A stretch of DNA of 64,000 nucleotides from positions 63,434 through 127,433 of the forward strand of contig NZ_LMQL01000002.1 in assembly GCF_001424545.1 (NCBI RefSeq). Direction: 5' to 3'. Under the pieces are notes generated by a model. The model was not told the origin of the DNA and did no database searches. It saw only the letters and a program-made list of their open reading frames with translations. This stretch comes from Ramlibacter sp. Leaf400 (GTDB lineage: Bacteria; Pseudomonadota; Gammaproteobacteria; Burkholderiales; Burkholderiaceae_C). Below are positions 1 to 7,019 of the stretch, one piece after another. The translations under genes were made by a program, and so were the position numbers. The first letter of the stretch is position 1, and each line of letters starts with the position of its first letter.

Positions 1-13
1 GATCCACCATCCC

Positions 14-946
14 ATGAAGATCTTCGACGCCACCGCGACCGCCGCCGCCCTGCCCTTCGACCGCCTGGTGCCCGCGCTGCAGGCCCTGTTCGCGCAAGGT
101 TGCGAGGTGCCGCCGCGGCACGTGCACGAAGTGCCGGTGCCCGGTGGCGCGGCCTTCACCTCGCTGATCATGCCGGCCTGGGTGCCGGGCCGGTACTACG
201 GCATCAAGACCATCAACATCGCGCCCGGCAACGCCGCCCGCGGCCTGCCCGGCCTGCACGCCATCTACGTTCTGTACGACGGCAGCACCGGCGTGCCGCT
301 GGCGCTGATGGATGGCGACGCGATCACGCACCGCCGCACGGCCGCCGCATCCGCGCTGGCGGCCCGCTGGCTCGCGAGGACGGACGCGCGCCGCCTGCTC
401 GTGGTGGGCGCCGGCCAGGTCGCGCGATTGCTGCCGGCCGCCTACCGGGCCGTGCGCGACATCGACGACGTGGGCATCTGGGCGCGCGATGCGGCCAAGG
501 CCCGGGCGCTGGCCACGCGGCTGCAACAGGACGGCCTGCCCGCGCGCGCCGTCACCGACCTGCCGGCGGCCTGCCGCGCGGCCGACATCGTCAGCTGCGC
601 GACGCTGGCCACCGAGCCGGTGGTGCACGGCGAATGGCTGGCGCCCGGCTCGCACCTGGACCTGATCGGCAGCTTCACGCCCGCCATGCGCGAGGCCGAC
701 GACGCCTGCTTCGCGGACGCGGCCCTCCACGTCGACACCGAGGAGGCGCTCAAGAAGAGCGGCGAGCTGCTCGGCCCGATGTCGCGCGGCGTCTTCGGGC
801 CGCAGGACGTGCGCGGCACGCTCGCGGCGCTCAGCCGCGGGCAGGCGAGCGGCCGCCGCGACGCCGATGAGCGCACCGTGTTCAAGTCGGTGGGCACCGC
901 GCTGGAAGACCTGGCCGCCGCCATCCTGGTCCACGAGGGCGCGTGA
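14..946 (+). CDS. Ornithine cyclodeaminase / mu-crystallin family protein
   Basis: 310 residues, the normal length of the family, which comprises NAD(P)-dependent amino-acid cyclodeaminases, pyrroline-2-carboxylate reductases and related imine reductases. The substrate cannot be told from sequence. A Rossmann glycine motif GAGQVA lies at residues 132-137, preceded by the family signature THRRTAAASALAA near 105-117; Lys65 in YYGIKTIN matches the usual active-site lysine region. It is probably cytoplasmic, with no signal peptide. No Shine-Dalgarno sequence is visible before the ATG, and the window starts 13 bases upstream, so the promoter and any upstream operon partner are not seen. The stop codon is the first base triplet of a 56-bp structured repeat. 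It converges on the DUF3616 gene. Confidence 0.88.
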   Translation: MKIFDATATAAALPFDRLVPALQALFAQGCEVPPRHVHEVPVPGGAAFTSLIMPAWVPGRYYGIKTINIAPGNAARGLPGLHAIYVLYDGSTGVPLALMDGDAITHRRTAAASALAARWLARTDARRLLVVGAGQVARLLPAAYRAVRDIDDVGIWARDAAKARALATRLQQDGLPARAVTDLPAACRAADIVSCATLATEPVVHGEWLAPGSHLDLIGSFTPAMREADDACFADAALHVDTEEALKKSGELLGPMSRGVFGPQDVRGTLAALSRGQASGRRDADERTVFKSVGTALEDLAAAILVHEGA

Positions 947-999
947 GCCGCGCCCGGCCGCCCGAAGCGGCTCGCACCGCAGTGCGCAGCACGCAGGTT
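944..999 (+). repeat. Stop-codon-abutting structured 56-bp repeat, copy 1
   Basis: Starts with the TGA of the ornithine cyclodeaminase gene and runs 56 bp. It matches the reverse complement of 35577-35632 at 54 of 56 positions. The sequence can fold into two small hairpins (CGCAC/GTGCG and GCCGC/GCGGC) enclosed by an outer 7-bp stem, so it may act as a transcription terminator or a mobile intergenic repeat. There is no U-tract. Confidence 0.7.
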
Positions 1000-1010
1000 C
1001 CAATGAGCGT

Positions 1011-2093
1011 TCAGGCGGGCAGCTCGAACACGTCCGCCTTGAGGCTGCTGGCGCCGACCTGCCGCCGCGGCGCCGGGCTGTCGTAGACCACCAGCAGCGA
1101 AGGATCGCCTTCCCCATCGGGACGGAACAGCGCCAGGCCCTCGGCGTGGTCGCAGCCGCGGCCGAACGGGATGTCCAGCACGTGCTCCAGTGCCTCGGCC
1201 TCCAGCACGCAGGAGTCTTCGCAGCGGGCCGCGCCGCGCCACCGCAGGACGCGCACCGGCCCGTCCAGGCCCATGGTGGGGCCGGCCAGGAGCAGCAGGT
1301 CCTCGCCCTGCAGGCACAGGTCGCGCACGCCCAGTCCCTGCAGCTGCAGGAAGTGCTTGCGCACGCGCGGCCCCTTGCGGCCGTCGACCGGATCGAGCTT
1401 CAGCCAGCGGCCGTCGTCCACCGGCCGCAGCTCCAGCACCATCGCCCAGCCGCGCAGCACGGGCCCCCGCAGGCCGAGGAAGAGGCGTTCGCCCACCACG
1501 GCCAGGCCTTCCACGTCGAAGCCGTTCTCCTTGCCGGGCAGGCCGATGAAGGGCGCCAGGTGCTTGTCCTTGCGCAGCAGCCGGGTGAGGTCGTTGCCTT
1601 GCGCATCGCCGCGCAGCCGCTGCGCGCGCCGCGGCTTGTCCTTGCGCACCAGGACCGGCAGGCCGTCACGCTCCTGCATCGGGATGCGCGCCAGCAGGAA
1701 GCGGTTGGCCTGCGCCTCCAGCCGGCCCAGGCGCTTGACCGACCGGGCGACGGGGTCTCCAGCGTGGACCTTGCAGCGCTTGAGGCTGTGCGAGCCCACG
1801 ACCCAGAGGTAGCCGTCGGCCCGGTCCATGCCTTCGATGTCGATCTCCGGCGTGTCGTCCTTGCGGCCTTCGGTGGGCAGGTCCAGCACCTCGCGCAACG
1901 GGAACTGCACGTGCTCCGCGGCGCGGCCCTCGGCCACCGTCAGTCTTTCCACGCTGGCCGATTCGTCGTTGGCCACCCAGAGCGTGCGGCCGATCTGCAG
2001 CACGGTCGACAGGCCGTCGCGCAGTTCCTTGCGGCCCTTGGCGTCGTCCAGCGCGGGCTGGAATTCCAGTTTGAAGGTGCGGGGCGCGGGCAT
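1011..2093 (-). CDS. DUF3616 domain-containing protein
   Basis: 360 residues, recognised as the DUF3616 family by its beta-propeller-like repeats with phrases such as DGYLWVVGSHSLKR, ENGFDVEGLAVVGERLFLGLRGP and DHAEGLALF. No enzymatic role is established. There is no signal peptide, so it is probably cytoplasmic. The reading frame is open further upstream to 2279, but that extension is low-complexity and Arg/Ala/Ser-rich. I chose the ATG at 2093 because the conserved-looking sequence (MPAPRTFKLEFQP) begins there; no clear ribosome binding site supports it. It is convergent with the ornithine cyclodeaminase gene. Confidence 0.8.
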   Translation of the reverse strand: MPAPRTFKLEFQPALDDAKGRKELRDGLSTVLQIGRTLWVANDESASVERLTVAEGRAAEHVQFPLREVLDLPTEGRKDDTPEIDIEGMDRADGYLWVVGSHSLKRCKVHAGDPVARSVKRLGRLEAQANRFLLARIPMQERDGLPVLVRKDKPRRAQRLRGDAQGNDLTRLLRKDKHLAPFIGLPGKENGFDVEGLAVVGERLFLGLRGPVLRGWAMVLELRPVDDGRWLKLDPVDGRKGPRVRKHFLQLQGLGVRDLCLQGEDLLLLAGPTMGLDGPVRVLRWRGAARCEDSCVLEAEALEHVLDIPFGRGCDHAEGLALFRPDGEGDPSLLVVYDSPAPRRQVGASSLKADVFELPA

Positions 2094-2281
2094 GAGCGAG
2101 GGTAGCGTGCCCGGGCCGGTCGCGGCGCGGGCGGAGGCTCTTCCGTTCACCGCAGCCGGATGCGCTGCGGATGAGCGCCGATCGCAGCGTGATGGCCGCC
2201 GATTAGGGGAACTCCCTCGTGGCAGCGCCGAATTCGATGCTGCGTAATGCGGACTCCCATACCAACGAAGAAGGGTCACGT

Positions 2282-2983
2282 ATGCGCAACGCTTTCACTC
2301 TGGCCACGGTCGGCAGCCTCGTGCTGCTGGCGGCCTGCTCCACTCCCTCGGCTTCGGGCCCGGCGGCCTCGGGCGGCGCCTCCACGGGTCCGATGAGTTT
2401 CTTCATCACCAGCGTCGGCAGCGGCAAGGGCGGCGACCTCGGTGGCCTCGCCGGGGCGGATGCGCATTGCCAGAAGCTGGCCGCCGCGGCGGGTGCCGGC
2501 AGCCGCGCCTGGCGCGCCTACCTGAGCACGCCGCCCACCCTGGCGGCCGGCTCGACGCCGGCCGTGGCGGCCGTGCATGCGCGCGACCGCATCGGCAAGG
2601 GCCCCTGGCACAACGCCAAGGGCGCGCTGATCGCCCGCGACGTGAACCACCTCCACAGCGGCAACACCATCACCAAGGAAACGGCGCTCGACGAGCGTGG
2701 CGGCGCCGTGCGGGCGCGAGGGGAAACGCCGAACGAGCACGACATCCTGACCGGCTCGCGCGACGACGGCACCGCCTTCGCGCCGCAGACCGACACCACC
2801 TGCAAGGCCTGGACCAGCAGCACGGAAGGGTCGGCCATCGTGGGCCACCATGACCGCGCCGGCCCGACGCAGGACGCCTGGTCGAAGTCGTGGAACTTCT
2901 CGCACCAATCGGCGGGATGCAGCCAGGAGGCGCTGGTGCGCACCGGGGGATCGGGCCGCTTCTACTGCTTCGCGGCGAACTGA
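2282..2983 (+). CDS. Secreted lipoprotein, possible C-type-lectin/endostatin-like fold
   Basis: 233 residues. Residues 1-19 form a lipoprotein signal with lipobox LAAC (acylated Cys19), followed by a Ser/Ala/Gly-rich linker, so it should be anchored in the outer or inner membrane. The mature part has GADAHCQKLA, WRAYLST and a Cys-containing C-terminal segment ending RFYCFAAN. This pattern resembles the DUF1554/endostatin-like secreted proteins often labelled lectin, but that assignment is tentative. A ribosome binding site GAAGAAGGGT precedes the ATG, which decides this start over an in-frame ATG 63 bases upstream. It appears to be a single-gene unit. Ligand and function are unknown. Confidence 0.72.
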   Translation: MRNAFTLATVGSLVLLAACSTPSASGPAASGGASTGPMSFFITSVGSGKGGDLGGLAGADAHCQKLAAAAGAGSRAWRAYLSTPPTLAAGSTPAVAAVHARDRIGKGPWHNAKGALIARDVNHLHSGNTITKETALDERGGAVRARGETPNEHDILTGSRDDGTAFAPQTDTTCKAWTSSTEGSAIVGHHDRAGPTQDAWSKSWNFSHQSAGCSQEALVRTGGSGRFYCFAAN

Positions 2984-3024
2984 AGTCGCGCGCGCCGGGC
3001 GGCCTTGCGGCCCGGCGCTTCGTT

Positions 3025-3237
3025 CTAGCTGGGGCGGACCGGGAGGTCCGCCTCCTCGGTCGGTCCGAAGATCGACCAGGGCTCGCAGGTTTCCGGATGG
3101 CCCGCCAGGATGCGGGACTCCTCGTCGGCCCGCATGTACGGGATGACGCTTGCCGCGCCCTGCCCGCCATGCGGCCTGGCGGGCTTGGGTTCCAGCTTGG
3201 TCTTGAATACCGCGTAGGTCCTGAAGCGGGTCAACAT
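3025..3237 (-). CDS. Small hypothetical protein (70 aa)
   Basis: 70 residues, not recognised. The start at 3237 is supported by a strong ribosome binding site (GGAGGGTGACC directly before ATG) and a plausible sigma70 promoter just upstream; a longer in-frame start at 3300 would lie inside that promoter. The protein begins MLTRFRTYAVFKTKLEPKP and ends in an acidic, proline-containing tail; there is no membrane segment or signal peptide. It stands alone, convergent with the lipoprotein gene. Confidence 0.55.
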   Translation of the reverse strand: MLTRFRTYAVFKTKLEPKPARPHGGQGAASVIPYMRADEESRILAGHPETCEPWSIFGPTEEADLPVRPS

Positions 3238-3268
3238 GGTCACCCTCCAGCACTTGGCTCGGCAGTTC

Positions 3269-3296
3269 AATATAAACAGCCGCGCTACAAATACAA
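3269..3296 (-). promoter_or_regulatory. Putative sigma70 promoter
   Basis: On the minus strand TTGTAT (3296-3291) and TATATT (3274-3269) are separated by 16 bp, in one of the few AT-rich stretches of the region. The -10 box lies about 30 bp before the start codon at 3237. Sequence match only. Confidence 0.45.
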
Positions 3297-3437
3297 GCAA
3301 GTTGACCTAGGCAAGTCCCTAAGTCAGGCCCGCCATCCGTGCGGGGGCGCACGGAACCTGCCGCGGCGCGGCCGAAAACGCACCAGGATTGGTCACGGTC
3401 TCGTGGGAATGCATGGCGCGCAAGCGCAACCGGAGCG

Positions 3438-3974
3438 TCACGCGCCCTGGCGGATGAGGAACAGCATGACGGTGGAACCGTCGGTCGCGTTCAGGTGGTT
3501 GCCGATGTGAAGGCGGCTGGCGCCGCGCGCGAACCGCAGGGTGCGCGGCTGGCCCTGGTCGTCGGGCAGGATCAGCGCCAGCCCACCGGTGGCGCTGTTC
3601 AACGTCCAGGAGGCCTCGATGGTCTCGTTCACGTCGACGAACCGGCGGCTCGCCATCTCGCCGCCCACGTGCAGTTCGTTCTTGGCCTCGCGCAGCGTGA
3701 GCGTGGCCGGACCGCCGCCGGGCGTCGCGCCGGCGTGCAGCGTGACGCTGCCGGTGTAGACGATGCCTTCGATCACCGCCTGCTGCCCCGCCGGGATCAG
3801 GCCGGTCTGGAACCCCATGAGGAAGTAGTTGCCGGGCACCGGCAGGCTGGCGCCTTCGAGCGCGCCGACGCGCGCTTCGAGCGCGGTGATCGCATCGGCC
3901 AGGGCCTTGAAGTTCTCGTTGACCTCGACCGACCGGGCGGGAAAGCCCGGCGAAAAGATGTGCGCAACTTGCAT
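3438..3974 (-). CDS. Hypothetical protein with N-terminal coiled coil
   Basis: 178 residues, family not recognised. Residues about 15-45 (NENFKALADAITALEARVGALEG) form a short heptad pattern compatible with a coiled coil, as in trimeric tail or adhesin-like proteins. The rest is predicted beta-rich with repeated Gly, Thr and Leu and ends MLFLIRQGA. There is no signal peptide. Its start codon lies 9 bases after the stop of the small lipoprotein gene on the same strand, and a GAGGAGCCACC ribosome binding site precedes the ATG. The two genes are probably cotranscribed, which would make this protein a possible partner of the lipoprotein. Confidence 0.6.
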   Translation of the reverse strand: MQVAHIFSPGFPARSVEVNENFKALADAITALEARVGALEGASLPVPGNYFLMGFQTGLIPAGQQAVIEGIVYTGSVTLHAGATPGGGPATLTLREAKNELHVGGEMASRRFVDVNETIEASWTLNSATGGLALILPDDQGQPRTLRFARGASRLHIGNHLNATDGSTVMLFLIRQGA

Positions 3975-3983
3975 GGTGGCTCC

Positions 3984-4136
3984 TCAGTTCCAGGTCATGT
4001 TGTCCCAGCCGGCGCCGGCGTCCCACACCGCCGTCCCGCTGGCCTCGCCGCCCCCACCGCAGGCCGCGACGAGCGCGGACACGCAAAAGCTCAACCAGTG
4101 GCGGCGACGCCAGGCGGTTCGTTCGACGTTGTGCAT
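3984..4136 (-). CDS. Small lipoprotein (50 aa)
   Basis: 50 residues when started at 4136, giving an ideal lipoprotein signal: MHNVERTAWRRRHW, a hydrophobic stretch, and lipobox VAAC with Cys26, followed by GGGG. The mature part is only about 24 residues and ends WDAGAGWDNMTWN. In-frame ATGs at 4181, 4199 and 4274 would give longer N-termini that spoil the signal peptide; none has a clear ribosome binding site. It lies directly upstream of, and probably in an operon with, the coiled-coil hypothetical gene. Confidence 0.45.
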   Translation of the reverse strand: MHNVERTAWRRRHWLSFCVSALVAACGGGGEASGTAVWDAGAGWDNMTWN

Positions 4137-4260
4137 GCGGGCCTCGTGCGGGTGGTGGAAACGGACCTGTTTGTCGGGCATGGGGGCGCGCGCGTCCATC
4201 GCCGGTGAGGTTGATTGACACAGTGGGAAGGGGTATGGCAGAGCTTGTGGCCGGCATCCA

Positions 4261-4293
4261 CCCGATGCCGTCATCCACCCGATGCCGTCATCC
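4261..4293. repeat. 17-bp tandem duplication next to REP copy 1
   Basis: The 17-bp unit CCCGATGCCGTCATCCA at 4261-4277 is followed at once by a second copy at 4278-4293 that differs at the end, where it runs into the palindromic repeat. It looks like a local slippage duplication at the repeat edge. The rest of the 4137-4450 gap holds nothing else recognised. Confidence 0.6.
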
Positions 4294-4376
4294 CCGCGAA
4301 GGCGGGGATCCAGGCGCGCGCGAAGCGCGCTGATTCAAGGCGCAAGCGCTGGATTCCCGCCTTCGCGGGAATGACG
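4286..4376. repeat. REP-like palindromic element, copy 1
   Basis: Two inverted units, CGTCATCCCCGCGAAGGCGG...ATCCAG at 4286-4313 and its inverted counterpart at 4349-4376, flank a 35-bp core. Each unit is itself a hairpin (CCCGC-GAAG-GCGGG). The same element occurs at 52189-52300, 54101-54192 and 57481-57569. It sits in the intergenic region between the small lipoprotein and the Cys-rich gene. Confidence 0.9.
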
Positions 4377-4450
4377 GGGGAAGAAAGACCGGGGCTGCGG
4401 CCGGCGGGAGCCGCGGGTAGGCGGAGCTTGCGGTGCTCGGGTCCGCGCGC

Positions 4451-4609
4451 TCAGTGCGGCGAAGCGGCACGCGGCCAGTGGTGGCGCCGAAGCAGCTTCA
4501 CGACCCTGGCGACGATCTCGGAGGTCGGCGCCGCCTGCCGGGCCGGACACCGGCGTCCTTGCTCGCAGTTCTGGTTGCAGGGATTGCATGCAGGCTTGGC
4601 GTTCGGCAT
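4451..4609 (-). CDS. Small cysteine-rich protein (52 aa)
   Basis: 52 residues beginning MPNAKPACNPCNQNCEQGR, with five cysteines within the first 25 residues or so (spacing C-x2-C-x3-C-x6-C), then a basic helix-like C-terminal half (ARVVKLLRRHHWPR). A strong ribosome binding site CCGGAGAGAGAC precedes the ATG at 4609, which decides the start. The Cys cluster could bind a metal and the basic half nucleic acid, but no function is known. Too short for reliable family assignment. Confidence 0.6.
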   Translation of the reverse strand: MPNAKPACNPCNQNCEQGRRCPARQAAPTSEIVARVVKLLRRHHWPRAASPH

Positions 4610-4811
4610 GTCTCTCTCCGGTGGAATACAGGCCCATGCTGCGACCTGGCGCAAGGCTGAGCTGTAGGACTCTGGCTCAACCTGGAACCCGCACCTGCCG
4701 CGTCAGCGAACGTCGAGCTGGAGCAGAGGGTTTTCGCTGTAGCTCTGTCGAGCCATGGGCAATGGAAGAGCCTCCCGCGGCTTCCACAATCGATGCTCCA
4801 AGGAGGTGCGC

Positions 4812-5036
4812 ATGAACCATGACCGTCCCCCGCTGCACGTCGTCGCCTTCTACTGCTGCGTGCTGCTGGTGGAGGTCACGTCGATGCGCACGGGCCGACT
4901 GCTGGAGAGGATCTGCGTGCGGTACGACGCAACCATCGCTTCACTGAGGCGGCGCACGTTCTCGCGACGGGCAACGCGTTCCCGCCCGACGGCACCCGGT
5001 GCAAGCACATCGCTGTCGGCTTTCAGGCGGCCTTGA
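4812..5036 (+). CDS. Possible small hypothetical protein (74 aa)
   Basis: An excellent ribosome binding site (AAGGAGGTGCGC) precedes ATG 4812. Residues 1-50 (MNHDRPPLHVVAFYCCVLLV...) look protein-like, but the last 25 residues turn into Arg/Ser/Thr-rich sequence typical of an out-of-frame reading in GC-rich DNA. Another frame from about 4920 to 5077 reads more naturally (ending KHIAVGFQAALRAALLGETK), so this may be a decayed or frameshifted gene. Low confidence. Confidence 0.3.
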   Translation: MNHDRPPLHVVAFYCCVLLVEVTSMRTGRLLERICVRYDATIASLRRRTFSRRATRSRPTAPGASTSLSAFRRP

Positions 5037-5061
5037 GGGCCGCCCTTCTAGGAGAAACGAA

Positions 5062-5424
5062 ATGGAAGCAGGTCTGATGTTGCGCACCGCGGTGATCGTG
5101 CTGGCGCTGACGGGCGCCGGCGGCGTCCTCATGGCCATCATGAGGTTCTCGGGACGGCCGCAACCGCCGGCCTGGCTGGCGATGCTGCACGGCCTGCTGG
5201 CCGGCGCCGGCCTGACGCTGGTGCTGTACGCCGCATTCACCGCTGGCCTGCCGGGCAGCGCCTGGCTCGGCCTCCTGCTGATGGCCGGCGCGGCGCTCGG
5301 CGGCATCGTGCTGAACCTGGGCTACCACGTGAAGGGCATCGAACTGCCGGCCTGGCTGGTGCTGACCCACGGCGCCATCGCCGCGGCCGGCCTGGTCATC
5401 TTCGCGATCGCGGCCTGGCGCTGA
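5062..5424 (+). CDS. Small integral membrane protein (120 aa)
   Basis: 120 residues with four probable transmembrane helices (about residues 8-25, 35-57, 65-85 and 97-118) separated by short loops; a HGLLAGAG and a HGAIAAAG segment suggest an internal duplication. A ribosome binding site AGGAGAAACGAA lies in front of ATG 5062. Family not recognised; it is typical of the small hypothetical membrane proteins of Burkholderiales. It converges on the GAF-domain gene with an 18-bp gap. Confidence 0.7.
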   Translation: MEAGLMLRTAVIVLALTGAGGVLMAIMRFSGRPQPPAWLAMLHGLLAGAGLTLVLYAAFTAGLPGSAWLGLLLMAGAALGGIVLNLGYHVKGIELPAWLVLTHGAIAAAGLVIFAIAAWR

Positions 5425-5442
5425 GCCGGCGCCGGAGTGGAC

Positions 5443-5994
5443 CTACGCGAGCGACTCGCGCAGGTCCTCGTCGCGGGCGATGCCCTCGCCGATGACGTCC
5501 GCGACCGCCTTGAGCACGTCCACGTGGCGGGCGCCCAGCCCCTGCCGCGTCTGGTGGCTGAAGCAGCACAGCGTGCCGAACACGCCGCCGCCTTTCATGA
5601 TGATGGGCACGCTCAGGTAGGACTTGATGTCCAGCCGCGACGTCACCGGAAGATCGGCGGCCAGCGGGATCGCCGACACGTCCGGGATGGCCGCGGGCAG
5701 GTCGCCGTCCACCACCAGCTTGCAGTAGGTGTCCACCAGCGGGTCGGAGCCATTGACGACCAGGCCCTCGGGATGCTCGGCGTCTGCGCTGATCGCCTTG
5801 AAGACGCGGCGCCCTTCGGTGAAGCGGGCGACGAAGGCGACGTCCATGTCGAACGCCTGGCGCACCTCGGCCAGCAGCCCGACCAGCTCGCGGAAGCTCC
5901 TGCCCTGCATCGCCACCAGCGTGGCGGCCTCGAACCGGTGGATGGCGGACGCCAGGCGCTCCACCAGGGTTTCGGCATGGTCAGGAGAAGGCAT
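5443..5994 (-). CDS. GAF domain-containing protein
   Basis: 183 residues. A single GAF domain covers about residues 30-175 (RFTEGRRVFKAISADAEHPEG, DIKSYLSVPIIMKGGGVFGTLCCFSH), without any attached output domain. Such stand-alone GAF proteins are thought to bind small ligands or pigments; the ligand here is not known. The start at 5994 has a good ribosome binding site (GGAAGGATCCC). It is transcribed alone or together with the 86-residue gene upstream, 138 bp away. Confidence 0.8.
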   Translation of the reverse strand: MPSPDHAETLVERLASAIHRFEAATLVAMQGRSFRELVGLLAEVRQAFDMDVAFVARFTEGRRVFKAISADAEHPEGLVVNGSDPLVDTYCKLVVDGDLPAAIPDVSAIPLAADLPVTSRLDIKSYLSVPIIMKGGGVFGTLCCFSHQTRQGLGARHVDVLKAVADVIGEGIARDEDLRESLA

Positions 5995-6132
5995 GGGATC
6001 CTTCCGCGCGCGGTTCGCGCAGGCGGCGCCGGGGCGCCCGGATTCGCCTGCGATAGCCCCCATTCTGGGCCGTCGGCGCGCGCTGGGGACACTAAATTCT
6101 CGGCGCCACCGCCGCGCAGCGGGCACCGTCGC

Positions 6133-6393
6133 TCAGGACTTGCCGGCCTCCCAGAGCACCTGCCACTCCGATGCCTCGATCAGCTCGCGCTCGGCCTTCT
6201 CCAGCACCATCTGCAGCGCCGACTCCTGCGTCGGGCAGGGACCCGCCGCGACCTTCCAGACGACGGGCGTGCCGTCCCACGGCGACTCGGGCTTGCCCGC
6301 GCAGACCTTGGCGTAGGCGTAGTGCCCGTCGTGGCTCTCGACCGTGTACACGGCAAGGTAGTGGCCCCGTAGAGGGCCGGCGATGCGCTCCAT
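6133..6393 (-). CDS. Hypothetical protein (86 aa)
   Basis: 86 residues, MERIAGPLRGHYLAVYTVES...EAGKS, soluble, with a predicted beta-alpha arrangement and a C-terminal acidic helix (QMVLEKAERELIEA). Family not recognised. No ribosome binding site is seen on the minus strand before ATG 6393, so the start is uncertain. No obvious partner gene. Confidence 0.5.
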   Translation of the reverse strand: MERIAGPLRGHYLAVYTVESHDGHYAYAKVCAGKPESPWDGTPVVWKVAAGPCPTQESALQMVLEKAERELIEASEWQVLWEAGKS

Positions 6394-6474
6394 GCAAGGA
6401 GGCTAGGCCCATGACCTGTCTGGAGTCATCCCCCATTCGGGTGAAAGGCCGCCTCCTGGCTGTAGTGCGCCAGC

Positions 6475-6936
6475 TCAGCCGGCGACGTAGGGCGTCTCGG
6501 GCACCGGCATGTGGAAGCTGGCGTTGAGCATGTTCCACGAACGGATGGCGCCGACCGCGAAAGTCAGCTCGGCGATCTGGGCGTCGGTGAAGTGGCTGCG
6601 GATGGCTTCGAAGTCCGCTTCGCTGGGCACGCGGTGCGGGACGGCGTTGACCGCTTCCGCCCAGTTCAGGGCCGCGCGCTCGGCTTCGCCGAAGAAGCGC
6701 TGCGCCTCGCGCCAGCCGGCCACGGCGTTGATGTGGCGCGCCTCCATGCCCTGCTGGAGCAGGTCGGCCCAGTGCATGTCGATGCAGAACGCGCAGCCGT
6801 TGATCTGGCTGATGCGCAGGTTCACCAGTTCCCTCAGGCGCTTGTCCAGGGTGCCGCCGGCGGCGAACGAGAGCTGGGCCAGCGCCTTGGCGGCCTTGGG
6901 CGCGAGCGCGTGGTAATTCAGGCGGGGGGCGGACAT
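6475..6936 (-). CDS. Carboxymuconolactone decarboxylase (AhpD-like) family protein
   Basis: 153 residues. Contains the AhpD/CMD active-site motif CAFCIDMH with Cys48, Cys51 and His55, used as a redox-active disulfide in AhpD-like peroxidase partners. Proteins of this type are the most frequent targets of ECF41 sigma factors. Its own ECF41-type promoter (6984-7010) lies about 50 bp upstream and the sigma gene is the next gene upstream. Start at 6936 is backed by AAGGAG seven bases away. Likely a cytoplasmic peroxide or organic-peroxide defence protein controlled by the neighbouring sigma factor; the substrate is unknown. Confidence 0.88.
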   Translation of the reverse strand: MSAPRLNYHALAPKAAKALAQLSFAAGGTLDKRLRELVNLRISQINGCAFCIDMHWADLLQQGMEARHINAVAGWREAQRFFGEAERAALNWAEAVNAVPHRVPSEADFEAIRSHFTDAQIAELTFAVGAIRSWNMLNASFHMPVPETPYVAG

Positions 6937-6983
6937 CGAAGGCTCCTTGTCGTGGGTGGGTTGAAGGGGGATCACCCTTCCAA

Positions 6984-7010
6984 GACGCGGCGCCGCGGCC
7001 GCCTGTGACA
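6984..7010 (-). promoter_or_regulatory. ECF41-type promoter of the CMD gene
   Basis: Minus strand TGTCACA (7010-7004), exactly 16 bp, then CGTC (6987-6984). This equals the published ECF41 consensus (TGTCACA, 16-bp spacer, CGTC). It lies between the sigma gene stop (7020) and the CMD start (6936). Confidence 0.85.
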
Positions 7011-7019
7011 GCCCGCCGC

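Noticed and set aside
2994-3016. GCCGGGC/GCCCGGC hairpin after the lipoprotein gene as a terminator
   Set aside because: A 7-bp stem with a 9-base loop and no U-tract is common by chance at this GC content.
6393-6527. Strong AAGGAGG followed by ATG on the plus strand at 6411
   Set aside because: The 38-codon frame is Arg/Ser-rich, antisense to the end of the CMD gene and shows no protein-like features.
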